Source: Caryophanales bacterium UBA6769
GTDB lineage: Bacteria > Bacillota > Bacilli > Bacillales > UBA6769
Direction of reading: 5' to 3'
Length of the DNA: 9,304 nucleotides
NCBI GenBank assembly: GCA_002453275.1
Contig: DKGN01000096.1
Coordinates: 1 to 9,304, forward strand
The notes under the pieces are model-generated. The model was not told where the DNA came from and searched no databases. It saw nothing but the letters and a program-made list of their open reading frames with translations. A program made the translations under genes and the position numbers. How positions within the stretch are numbered: the first letter of the stretch is position 1; each line of letters begins with the position of its first letter. Positions 1 to 5,337 of this stretch are shown here, one piece after another.

Positions 1-33
1 AACGATAAAGTATTCCAATTGTCTTAATTCCAC
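1..33 (-). CDS. LysR-family transcriptional regulator, N-terminal fragment (runs off the left edge)
   Basis: Reading the minus strand from a GTG at 33 gives VELRQLEYFIV (first residue read as Met), with no stop before the edge. This is the very characteristic opening of LysR-type regulators (MELRQLxYF...), the first helix leading into the N-terminal winged helix-turn-helix. A ribosome binding site GGAGGG lies at 40-45 on the minus strand, 6 bases from the GTG, which fixes the start. Only 11 codons are visible, so target genes and effector cannot be inferred. The gene is divergent from the yggS-like gene; LysR regulators often control divergent neighbours, but here the decayed tRNA lies between them, so that link is only a possibility. 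The call rests on a short but distinctive motif plus a good RBS. Confidence 0.72.
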   Translation of the reverse strand, partial: MELRQLEYFIV

Positions 34-81
34 TCAATTCCCTCCGATCGTAAATCGAAATATTAATAGGTTAATGCTATC

Positions 82-101
82 ATTATAAATCAAACTATAA
101 T
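82..101. repeat. AT-rich inverted repeat in the divergent spacer, overlapping a possible -10 box
   Basis: ATTATA (82-87) and TATAAT (96-101) form perfect 6-base arms separated by 8 bases. The right arm is also a perfect plus-strand -10 hexamer, but no good -35 lies 16-18 bases upstream. The site lies between the LysR start and the plus-strand genes, so it could be an autoregulatory operator. It does not show a clean T-N11-A LysR core within the arms, and AT-rich DNA produces such repeats by chance. Confidence 0.25.
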
Positions 102-130
102 AAAATTTAATAGTATAAAGCTAAACTTTT

Positions 131-203
131 AAGGATATAGCCAAATGGTGAGGCAAAGTGTGCAAAATCTTAAGGTCAGATTCGAATTGAGATACTTCCT
201 CCA
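131..203 (+). pseudogene. Decayed tRNA-Cys (GCA) gene
   Basis: The 73-base stretch follows the layout of a Bacillus tRNA-Cys almost base for base. It has TA at positions 8-9, an intact D stem GCC/GGC around AAATGGTGA, the anticodon-loop block TGCAAAA with GCA, a T loop TTCGAAT, and a 3' end T-CCA at 200-203. It is very unlikely to work. Acceptor pairs 1-72, 2-71 and 5-68 are A/C mismatches, two T-stem pairs are A/A and G/G, two anticodon-stem pairs fail, and the anticodon loop is one base short. At the first two acceptor pairs the C is kept and its G partner has become A, as expected from G-to-A decay of a once-functional gene. The comparison with tRNA-Cys is from memory; a covariance-model score would settle it. 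A less likely reading is a divergent mobile-element tRNA or an attachment-site remnant. Confidence 0.72.
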
Positions 204-241
204 AAACAACATTTACCTTTTATAAGAAATGGAGCATATAT

Positions 242-988
242 ATGACTAAACTAATGATTGAAGAACAATTAAAGCGAGTGAAAGAAAGAATGCATTTAGC
301 TTGCCAAACTGCTGGTAGACACCCTGATGAAGTGAAATTATTATTAGCTACAAAAACAGTCTCGGCTGAAAATATTAATCATGCGATTGACCTTGGGGAA
401 ACATTAATCGGTGAAAGTAAAGTTCAAGAGTTACAGGAGAAATATCCATTGATTAATACTAAGAAAGCAGAAACGCATTTTATCGGCCATCTCCAAACGA
501 ATAAAGTGAATACCGTATTAAATCATGTGAATTTTATTCATTCGGTCGATCGTTTAAGATTAGGACAAAGATTGCATAATCGTCTCACGCGAGAAAAAAG
601 AAACATTGATATTCTTGTGCAAGTGAATACGTCATATGAAGAGAGCAAATTCGGTATTGCGCCTGAAAAAACTTTACAGCTTATCGAAGAATTAGCACAA
701 TTCGATACATTAAATATTAAAGGCTTAATGACAATCGGAAAATTATCTGCTGATCCCGCCGACGCAAGAAAGTGTTTTCGTTTGTTAAAATCCATTCAAC
801 AACAAGTAAAAAAACAAAATTATCCAGGGGTGGAGATGGACACCCTATCAATGGGTATGTCTGGAGATCTTGAGGTGGCAATTGAAGAAGGCTCAACAAT
901 GGTACGAGTAGGTACAGCCATTTTTGGAGAAAGAATATACCCTGATAGCTACTATTGGAATGAGCAAATGAACATAACCGAAGAGTAA
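242..988 (+). CDS. YggS/PLPBP-family pyridoxal-5'-phosphate-binding protein
   Basis: This 248-residue protein is a full-length, single-domain member of the alanine-racemase-like TIM-barrel family (E. coli YggS, B. subtilis YlmE, human PLPBP). Family members bind PLP without a known catalytic reaction and help keep vitamin B6 and amino/keto acid pools balanced in the cytosol. Visible signatures are the PLP lysine in LLLATKTV (K37 or adjacent), HFIGHLQTNK, VQVNTSYEESKFG, GLMTIG and the phosphate-binding C-terminal block LSMGMSGDLEVAIEEGSTMVRVGTAIFG. The usual GEN motif after strand 2 reads GES here. The ATG at 242 has TGGAG at 230-234, 7 bases upstream. In B. subtilis ylmE sits in the ylm/sepF cell-division cluster; this copy stands alone next to a tRNA relic, so it may be a second paralogue. 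The family call is secure; orthology to YlmE is not. Confidence 0.9.
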   Translation: MTKLMIEEQLKRVKERMHLACQTAGRHPDEVKLLLATKTVSAENINHAIDLGETLIGESKVQELQEKYPLINTKKAETHFIGHLQTNKVNTVLNHVNFIHSVDRLRLGQRLHNRLTREKRNIDILVQVNTSYEESKFGIAPEKTLQLIEELAQFDTLNIKGLMTIGKLSADPADARKCFRLLKSIQQQVKKQNYPGVEMDTLSMGMSGDLEVAIEEGSTMVRVGTAIFGERIYPDSYYWNEQMNITEE

Positions 989-1047
989 AATTTCGACATA
1001 AAGTAAAGTCATATAAAAGGCTATAAATAGAAGGATTTGGCACAATT

Positions 1048-1056
1048 TGCTAGAAT
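1048..1056 (+). promoter_or_regulatory. Candidate extended -10 promoter for bcp
   Basis: TGCTAGAAT fits an extended -10 element (TGn followed by TAGAAT, 5 of 6 to TATAAT) about 20 bases before the bcp ribosome binding site. The -35 region 17 bases upstream is poor, which extended -10 promoters can tolerate. No obvious PerR box was seen around it. Confidence 0.4.
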
Positions 1057-1087
1057 GTAAGGAAGTTACTAAATTGGAGGCGATTTT

Positions 1088-1555
1088 ATGTCACTAGAAA
1101 TTGGACAAGCAGCACCTGAGTTTGAATTGTTAGCGAATGATAGTGAGAAAGTGAAGCTTTCAGATTTTAGAGGGAAGTATGTTGTCGTTTATTTTTATCC
1201 GAAAGATATGACACCGGGCTGTACAACGCAAGCATGTGACTTCCGAGACAATCATGCAAGTTTTGAGGAACTAGATGCCGTTATTCTCGGGATTAGTCCG
1301 GACCCGATTGAACGACATCAGAAATTTATTGATAAGCACGATCTTCCCTTTATGTTACTCGTAGATGACGAGCACAAAGTGGCAGAAGCTTATGACGTAT
1401 GGAAGCTGAAGAAGATGTTTGGTCGGGAATATATGGGAATTGAGCGTTCAACCTTCCTTATCGACAAAGAAGGCAAGCTTATGCAAGAATGGCGAAAAGT
1501 ACGAGTGAAGGGGCATGTTGAGGAAGCTTTGGATTATTTAAAAGAAAATGTATAA
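1088..1555 (+). CDS. bcp: Thioredoxin-dependent thiol peroxidase, Bcp/PrxQ-type peroxiredoxin
   Basis: This 155-residue cytosolic peroxiredoxin reduces hydrogen peroxide and organic hydroperoxides using thioredoxin as electron donor. The thioredoxin fold is complete. YFYPKDMTPGCTTQACDFRD carries the peroxidatic Cys45 in the PxxxTxxC context and the resolving Cys50 five residues later, the spacing of the atypical two-Cys Bcp class (E. coli Bcp, B. subtilis YgaF). The conserved arginine of the active site lies in GIERSTFLID. Length is normal for the family. The ATG at 1088 has a strong GGAGG at 1076-1080 with a 7-base spacer. It is probably transcribed on its own, since the 99-base gap to the yggS-like gene contains a promoter candidate and a hairpin follows its stop. 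Confidence 0.95.
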   Translation: MSLEIGQAAPEFELLANDSEKVKLSDFRGKYVVVYFYPKDMTPGCTTQACDFRDNHASFEELDAVILGISPDPIERHQKFIDKHDLPFMLLVDDEHKVAEAYDVWKLKKMFGREYMGIERSTFLIDKEGKLMQEWRKVRVKGHVEEALDYLKENV

Positions 1556-1562
1556 ATTTTAG

Positions 1563-1594
1563 AATAAGGAGAATCTGTATAGACTCTCCTTATT
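1563..1594. terminator. Hairpin between convergent bcp and yndM, probable bidirectional terminator
   Basis: AATAAGGAGA (1563-1572) pairs perfectly with TCTCCTTATT (1585-1594), and TCT/AGA inside the loop can add three more pairs. The plus-strand tail TTTGTTAT is only a moderate T-run, and the minus-strand side is AT-rich. Its place 8 bases after the bcp stop and 2 bases beyond the yndM stop suits shared termination. Confidence 0.7.
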
Positions 1595-1596
1595 TG

Positions 1597-2055
1597 TTAT
1601 AATCGATCATCATCTTGTTGAGAATCTTTGGATTGAATATCAGTTTCTTCGGCAAACTCAGTTGCAAAGTTTTGGTCACTAAGTGTAGTATTTTTATCTA
1701 CATCTTCACCTTTAAACACTTGATTGTTAACGTAATAATGGTAGAACCACTCGCCAACTCCAATCGCAAGTGCCGAAATTAACGAAGCACCCACAATAGA
1801 AATCGGTTCATTTATAACCGCTAAACCAATGAACCAAATGGTTAAAAATGAAAGACCGAAGTCTGCAATCGTTGCAATCATATTATTAAAATAGCGGAGA
1901 ATAAGTAAATCCCCAACGACATACGCAATCGGTGTTAAGATGACGGAGATTGTAATAATCTCTCCAAAATCCACGCCATAAAATAACCCAAGAATAACCC
2001 AAAGAATTGCTGTCACCATAATAAACTTAATAATTAGCGCCTTCACATGTTCCAA
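1597..2055 (-). CDS. yndM: YndM-like DUF2512 four-helix membrane protein
   Basis: The protein is about 152 residues from a TTG start, opening EHVKALIIKFIMV, the usual opening of the DUF2512 (YndM) family, which is found in Bacillaceae and has no established function. Four hydrophobic segments (roughly residues 9-26, 31-50, 58-79 and 84-106) fill the first two thirds. A hydrophilic, acidic tail of about 45 residues ends QQDDDRL and varies within the family. Start choice: a GTG at 2064 would give three more residues but directly abuts AAGGAGG (2064-2070), leaving no spacer. The TTG at 2055 has an ideal 8-base spacer and matches the family's N-terminus. Transcription converges with bcp and diverges from the DUF4349 gene. 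The family call is confident; the role is unknown. Confidence 0.88.
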   Translation of the reverse strand: MEHVKALIIKFIMVTAILWVILGLFYGVDFGEIITISVILTPIAYVVGDLLILRYFNNMIATIADFGLSFLTIWFIGLAVINEPISIVGASLISALAIGVGEWFYHYYVNNQVFKGEDVDKNTTLSDQNFATEFAEETDIQSKDSQQDDDRL

Positions 2056-2063
2056 TCCTTTCA

Positions 2064-2070
2064 CCTCCTT
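2064..2070 (-). promoter_or_regulatory. Ribosome binding site deciding the yndM start
   Basis: On the minus strand this reads AAGGAGG, a perfect Shine-Dalgarno core, 8 bases before TTG at 2055. It overlaps the alternative GTG (2062-2064), which therefore cannot use it. Confidence 0.8.
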
Positions 2071-2178
2071 TGGAATTCTTGTTTATCGTTCTCTTTTTTC
2101 AGAAAAATATCCGCATACTGAAACCTTTTTCTCAGAAGTAATGTTTAATTAGTAAGAAGAAATTAAAAGGGTGGTCAC

Positions 2179-3051
2179 GTGAAAAAAGTAATGAAGGGTA
2201 TACTGTTATTTGGATTTTTAGTAGTTATATCGGCTTGTACACAAGAACGTACCCAATTGAGCGAAAGCGATACTGAGCTCGCGATCCAACAAGAGCAAAG
2301 TGCAGAAGAACGTGATATTAACCAAGTGGAAAAATTGCCCGCACAATCGAACGGGCGGATCGTAAACGAGGAAAGGAAAATTGCTTATCAAGCTCATGTA
2401 GATATTATCGTCAATGATTTTCAAGCGGCAGAGAAAAAAATCAAACAAGCTGTAACGAACATCGAAGGGTATATCGTTAGCTCTGATGTTCATCGTTCCG
2501 AAAATGAACTGTCCGGCACGATCACAGTCAAAGTCCCGCAAGAAAAATTCGAGCCATTTTTAACAGAAATAAAAGAATTAAGCTATGAGGTCATGAACGA
2601 GAATATCCATGGTGACGATGTAACAGAGGAATACGTTGATTTGACTGCTCGATTAAAAGCGAAACAAGATGTTCGCAAAAAACTTGAAACCTTTTTAGAA
2701 GATGCTAATACGACAAAAGATTTGCTGGCAGTTTCAGAACAGTTAGGAAACGTTCAAGAAGAAATTGAACAACTAGAAGGTCGTTTGAACGTGTTAAAAA
2801 ACCAAACGGACTTTTCATCTGTTACGCTTTCGATGACAGAGCAGAATCTGAAAATTGGAGAGCTTGGTTCAAAAGAGCAAAACACATGGACCCGAGCCAA
2901 ACAACTTCTCGTTTCGACGGTGAATGGGCTCATTGCAGCGGCATCCAATGTTGTCGTCGTTTTGATTGGGCTTTCGCCGATAATTGTCCCGCTAGGTATT
3001 ATTGTGTTTGGAGTCTGGTTGTATAGAAAACGAAGGAAAAAAGACCAATAA
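2179..3051 (+). CDS. DUF4349 lipoprotein with coiled coil and C-terminal membrane anchor
   Basis: This 290-residue protein starts with a lipoprotein signal peptide: lysines, a hydrophobic run, then lipobox VISAC with Cys20 as the predicted lipidation site. A polar linker (about 21-65) leads into the DUF4349 domain (about 66-225), which has an alpha/beta part with KVPQEKFEPFL and a long charged helical hairpin (about 150-210, LTARLKAKQDVRKKLE onward) likely to be a coiled coil. A hydrophobic segment at about 247-281 and a basic tail YRKRRKKDQ place the C-terminus in the cytosol. With both a lipid anchor and a transmembrane helix, the domain would sit on the outer face of the membrane. GTG at 2179 is supported by AAAGGGTGG at 2166-2174. 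DUF4349 proteins are common in Firmicutes and have no firmly known function. It stands alone, divergent from yndM. Confidence 0.88.
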   Translation: MKKVMKGILLFGFLVVISACTQERTQLSESDTELAIQQEQSAEERDINQVEKLPAQSNGRIVNEERKIAYQAHVDIIVNDFQAAEKKIKQAVTNIEGYIVSSDVHRSENELSGTITVKVPQEKFEPFLTEIKELSYEVMNENIHGDDVTEEYVDLTARLKAKQDVRKKLETFLEDANTTKDLLAVSEQLGNVQEEIEQLEGRLNVLKNQTDFSSVTLSMTEQNLKIGELGSKEQNTWTRAKQLLVSTVNGLIAAASNVVVVLIGLSPIIVPLGIIVFGVWLYRKRRKKDQ

Positions 3052-3052
3052 A

Positions 3053-3093
3053 AACAAGCACTTGAGCATAGGTTCAAGTGCTTGTTCATTTTT
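3053..3093. terminator. Strong bidirectional rho-independent terminator
   Basis: AACAAGCACTTGA (3053-3065) pairs perfectly over 13 bases with TCAAGTGCTTGTT (3074-3086) around an 8-base loop. On the plus strand it is followed by CATTTTT; on the minus strand the mirror side reads TTTTTA straight after the stem. It lies immediately after the DUF4349 stop and about 20 bases beyond the HAD gene stop, so it can end both convergent transcripts. Confidence 0.93.
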
Positions 3094-3113
3094 AAAAATA
3101 AGTTGAATTGATT

Positions 3114-3902
3114 TTATTTCGTTTCGCTTTTTATAACGTTATCAATCTCTTGCAATGATGTTATTTCATAATCCGGAACGATCTCATCATCTCGCTTCAT
3201 TTCGGTTCGGTTAATCCATACTGAAGCAATACCTGTTTGATTAGCTCCAAGAATGTCTGTCGTTAATTTATCGCCAACCATAATCGCTTCATCGGGTGAC
3301 ACATTAAGTAAATCTAGAGCATGTCTAAATATAGACGGATCTGGCTTCCCTCGACCAAAGCCACCAGAAATGACGATATGATCGAAATAAGGAGGTAAGT
3401 CGGGAACACCTGTTAATTTCTCATTTTGCAAATCAGGAGAACCGTTCGTTAACAAAAGGAGTTTATAGTTTTCTTTAAGTGAATCAAGAATTGAATAGGT
3501 TTCGTCGTATACGTAATGTTTTGTTCGGCGTATCGTTGGAAACAGATCGGCTAGCTTCGCTCCTAATTCTGGATCGTCTACACCGAGTGCTTTTAAGCCC
3601 TCAGTCCAAGAGTCGATTCGATATTGGGGAACGATTGCGGCTAATTTCTTAAAATCTTCAGTGTCATCACGGAATTTCCCCCAAAACCCTTCGAATGGAT
3701 TAATCCCGATCATTTTTGTAAATTCATACGTTTCGTATGTAGCGTATAATTTTCGGGCTACTTTTTTGACCGCCTTTTCTAATTTTTGCGGATCAATGGT
3801 ATGTTTTTTTGCTGCAAACTCACAAGTTTCAGCAAATGCTTCATTCACACTTCGAGCGTCCCAGAGAAGTGTATCGTCAAGATCAAACATAATCGCTTTC
3901 AC
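3114..3902 (-). CDS. ysaA: HAD-superfamily phosphatase, YsaA-like
   Basis: This is a protein of about 262 residues with all four haloacid dehalogenase motifs. Numbering from the GTG start, motif I is FDLDDT near residue 6 (nucleophile Asp7, acid/base Asp9); motif II is LLLTNG near 150; motif III is the lysine of GRGKPDPSIF near 186; motif IV is VGDKLTTDI near 210. A helical cap lies between motifs I and II. Such enzymes hydrolyse small cytosolic phosphate esters; the substrate cannot be read from sequence. The sequence resembles what I recall of B. subtilis YsaA (INPFEG, GLKALG, YDET and GVPxLxPYF blocks). A TTG at 3905 would give one more residue, but the GTG at 3902 lies 8 bases from AGGGGA (3911-3916, minus) and fits the family N-terminus better. 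It is convergent with the DUF4349 gene and divergent from the NlpC/P60 gene. Confidence 0.9.
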   Translation of the reverse strand: MKAIMFDLDDTLLWDARSVNEAFAETCEFAAKKHTIDPQKLEKAVKKVARKLYATYETYEFTKMIGINPFEGFWGKFRDDTEDFKKLAAIVPQYRIDSWTEGLKALGVDDPELGAKLADLFPTIRRTKHYVYDETYSILDSLKENYKLLLLTNGSPDLQNEKLTGVPDLPPYFDHIVISGGFGRGKPDPSIFRHALDLLNVSPDEAIMVGDKLTTDILGANQTGIASVWINRTEMKRDDEIVPDYEITSLQEIDNVIKSETK

Positions 3903-3942
3903 CAATTATTTCCCCTGCTTTCTCTTTCTCATATAATATTTA

Positions 3943-3970
3943 ATTTTAGCACACTCGATTTTCGGTACAA
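3943..3970 (-). promoter_or_regulatory. Candidate sigma-A promoter of the HAD gene
   Basis: On the minus strand TTGTAC (3965-3970) is followed 16 bases later by TAAAAT (3943-3948), which is preceded by TGC and so makes an extended -10. Transcription would begin about 20 bases before the ribosome binding site. The -35 is weak and there is no experimental support. Confidence 0.4.
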
Positions 3971-4064
3971 CTCATTTTAAATTTAGTCTCAGTATGTACA
4001 ATTCATTCCATCCCTCGATCATACCTACGGACTTGATACGTAATAGTTTATCATGAAATTTTCC

Positions 4065-4081
4065 TGTTACCAAACTGTAAT
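4065..4081 (+). promoter_or_regulatory. WalR (YycF) box upstream of the NlpC/P60 gene
   Basis: TGTTAC (4065-4070), five bases CAAAC, then TGTAAT (4076-4081) fits the B. subtilis WalR consensus TGTWAH-N5-TGTWAH at every position. A third half-site TGTAAA follows at 4086-4091, but with a 4-base gap. It lies directly upstream of the place expected for the -35 region, an activator-type position, in front of a cell-wall hydrolase, the classic class of WalR target. The match is seen directly; regulation is inferred. Confidence 0.65.
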
Positions 4082-4113
4082 CATTTGTAAACTGTCTCGG
4101 TCTAAAAATCGAG

Positions 4114-4119
4114 TAAAAT
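4114..4119 (+). promoter_or_regulatory. Candidate -10 box of the NlpC/P60 gene
   Basis: TAAAAT differs from TATAAT at one position. The hexamer 17 bases upstream (ACTGTC) is a poor -35, as expected of a promoter that needs an activator bound at the adjacent WalR box. A start near 4126 would leave a leader of about 50 bases carrying the GGAGGG site. It would also rule out the ATG at 4118 as a start codon. Confidence 0.4.
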
Positions 4120-4160
4120 GGAAATTAACTGGAAATATACACCACAGACTTTACAGCTTT

Positions 4161-4166
4161 GGAGGG
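4161..4166 (+). promoter_or_regulatory. Ribosome binding site deciding the NlpC/P60 start
   Basis: GGAGGG lies 8 bases before GTG at 4175. The longer reading frame from ATG 4118 lacks any Shine-Dalgarno sequence and would put 19 extra residues before the signal peptide. Confidence 0.8.
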
Positions 4167-4174
4167 ATTTTCTG

Positions 4175-5179
4175 GTGGTACCTACAAGTAAAGATTTTAT
4201 TAAGCATATGACAGTTTCGGCAGCGTTGGCCGGTTCGTTTGCATTATCTTCGTTCGTAACTGATAGTGACCGCAACATTCCGTCAGCCGAAAAGAAGGAT
4301 GTTCCTAAAATCTTAAAAGTCGGATCACGTGGCGTTCAAGTAGTTAATCCTCAGTTAAGTAATGCTGGAATATATGGACTTGTAAAGGGAAATGCTGTAA
4401 GACTCTTTCGAAGTAATAAACCATTGGCTAAGTTGTATACGAACACTCGATTTGTAAGTGCATCGGCAGAGCAACTAACTTTCCAACAAGAAAATATAGA
4501 GGCAGAAAAACAACAAATAAAATCAACTATACGAACTAGTAGCCCCGAACAAATAAAGCGAGTGCAAACGACACGAACATTACAAAGCGGGAGCCAAGGG
4601 CAGGCGGTAAGGGAGCTACAGGAACAACTGAAAGAATTGAATTATGATGTCGCTTCAGTTGACGGGATCTTTGGTTCACAAACAAAGGCTGCGGTGCTAG
4701 CCTTTCAACGAGACAATCGTTTAGTCGTTGATGGGATAGTAGGTCCAGAAACATTTTCAGCAATGGAAAGTCCAAAAAAATCTCCTCCAGAGACAAAGCA
4801 AGTGAAGCATGGGATTGTCGCTAACGTAGCAAGTCTCATTCAATCAGCAAAGTCACACATAGGTACTCCATATGTTTGGGGAGGAACGGCACCGAGTGGT
4901 TTTGACTGTAGTGGATTTTTAAAATACGTTTACGAGGATCACGGTATTTCAATTCCAAGAACAGTCGCTTCGATATGGAATAACAGCTCACAAGTAAAGA
5001 ACCCGAGCGTTGGAGATATCGTCTTTTTTAATACGTCGGGATCCGGTGTTTCCCATGCGGGACTTTATCTTGGAAATAATGAATTTATTCATTCAGGGAC
5101 CTCAACAGGAGTAACCATTTCCAAGTTAAGTGAGAACTACTGGCAGTCTCGGTATGTAGGAGCCAAAAGAGTGCAGTAA
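4175..5179 (+). CDS. Secreted peptidoglycan hydrolase: PG-binding domain plus NlpC/P60 endopeptidase
   Basis: From the GTG start the protein has 334 residues. A signal peptide (basic KDFIKH, hydrophobic run to about residue 28) is followed by a degenerate PG_binding_1-like repeat (about 46-92), a Gln/Glu-rich linker, a good PG_binding_1 repeat (about 136-197, LQSGSQGQAVRELQ, DGIFGSQTKAAVLAFQ, DGIVGPETF) and an NlpC/P60 domain (about 215-334). Catalytic residues are Cys245 in FDCSGF, His294 in SHAGLYLG and His306 in FIHSG. Such enzymes cut the stem peptide of peptidoglycan, typically the D-gamma-glutamyl-meso-diaminopimelate bond (B. subtilis LytE, LytF, CwlS), outside the membrane. The WalR box upstream and the strong terminator downstream suggest a single-gene transcript tied to wall growth. 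The exact bond cut is inferred from the family. Confidence 0.93.
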   Translation: MVPTSKDFIKHMTVSAALAGSFALSSFVTDSDRNIPSAEKKDVPKILKVGSRGVQVVNPQLSNAGIYGLVKGNAVRLFRSNKPLAKLYTNTRFVSASAEQLTFQQENIEAEKQQIKSTIRTSSPEQIKRVQTTRTLQSGSQGQAVRELQEQLKELNYDVASVDGIFGSQTKAAVLAFQRDNRLVVDGIVGPETFSAMESPKKSPPETKQVKHGIVANVASLIQSAKSHIGTPYVWGGTAPSGFDCSGFLKYVYEDHGISIPRTVASIWNNSSQVKNPSVGDIVFFNTSGSGVSHAGLYLGNNEFIHSGTSTGVTISKLSENYWQSRYVGAKRVQ

Positions 5180-5195
5180 CGGACTATACAATTGA

Positions 5196-5234
5196 GCATC
5201 TTCATCTGATTATATCGGGTGAAGGTGTTTTTTT
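5196..5234 (+). terminator. Rho-independent terminator after the NlpC/P60 gene
   Basis: GCATCTTCATC (5196-5206) pairs over 11 positions, including three G-U wobbles, with GGTGAAGGTGT (5218-5228). The loop has 11 bases, and a run of seven T (5228-5234) follows. It isolates the hydrolase gene from the lia operon. Confidence 0.9.
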
Positions 5235-5236
5235 GT

Positions 5237-5252
5237 TTAAGATCAGACTTAA
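5237..5252. repeat. Inverted repeat TTAAG-N6-CTTAA, possible LiaR operator
   Basis: Five-base arms TTAAG (5237-5241) and CTTAA (5248-5252) flank ATCAGA, just after the terminator and upstream of the candidate liaI promoter. LiaR autoregulates its operon in B. subtilis from an upstream inverted repeat, so the position suits an operator. I cannot confirm the LiaR consensus from memory, and the arms are short. Confidence 0.3.
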
Positions 5253-5254
5253 GG

Positions 5255-5290
5255 CGGAGGAAGAACCAACCTAGAGCTCGTTATCCTCCG
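5255..5290. repeat. Inverted repeat CGGAGGA-N22-TCCTCCG upstream of liaI
   Basis: Perfect 7-base GC-rich arms at 5255-5261 and 5284-5290 flank a 22-base centre containing the palindrome GAGCTC (5274-5279). The right arm overlaps the candidate -35. In an AT-rich spacer such a repeat stands out and could be a regulator site or a looped-DNA element. If transcription starts near 5316 it is not part of the mRNA. Confidence 0.35.
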
Positions 5291-5309
5291 ATGTTCCTCT
5301 TGGTAAGAT
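5281..5309 (+). promoter_or_regulatory. Candidate liaI promoter with extended -10
   Basis: TGGTAAGAT (5301-5309) is an extended -10 (TGn plus TAAGAT, 5 of 6). TTATCC (5281-5286), 17 bases upstream, is a poor -35, consistent with a promoter that is nearly silent until LiaR is phosphorylated. The predicted start is near 5316, about 20 bases before the ribosome binding region. Confidence 0.4.
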
Positions 5310-5337
5310 TAGAGACAAGCAGAGAGCCGAAGGGAAG

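Noticed and set aside
131..203. Functional tRNA
   Set aside because: Too many unpaired stem positions in the acceptor, anticodon and T arms and a short anticodon loop.
1022..1027. TATAAA at 1022-1027 as the bcp -10 with TCGACA at 993-998 as -35
   Set aside because: The spacer would be 23 bases, too long; the extended -10 at 1048-1056 is better placed.
717..1043. Minus-strand open frame of 108 codons opposite the yggS-like gene
   Set aside because: It overlaps a clearly conserved gene on the other strand, has no good ribosome binding site and no recognisable protein pattern.
3661..3980. Two plus-strand open frames opposite the HAD gene start
   Set aside because: They are antisense to the conserved HAD N-terminus and have low-complexity, non-family sequences.
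4118..4174. ATG at 4118 as start of the NlpC/P60 gene
   Set aside because: No ribosome binding site precedes it, it overlaps a likely -10 box, and it would bury the signal peptide; GTG 4175 has GGAGGG at ideal distance.
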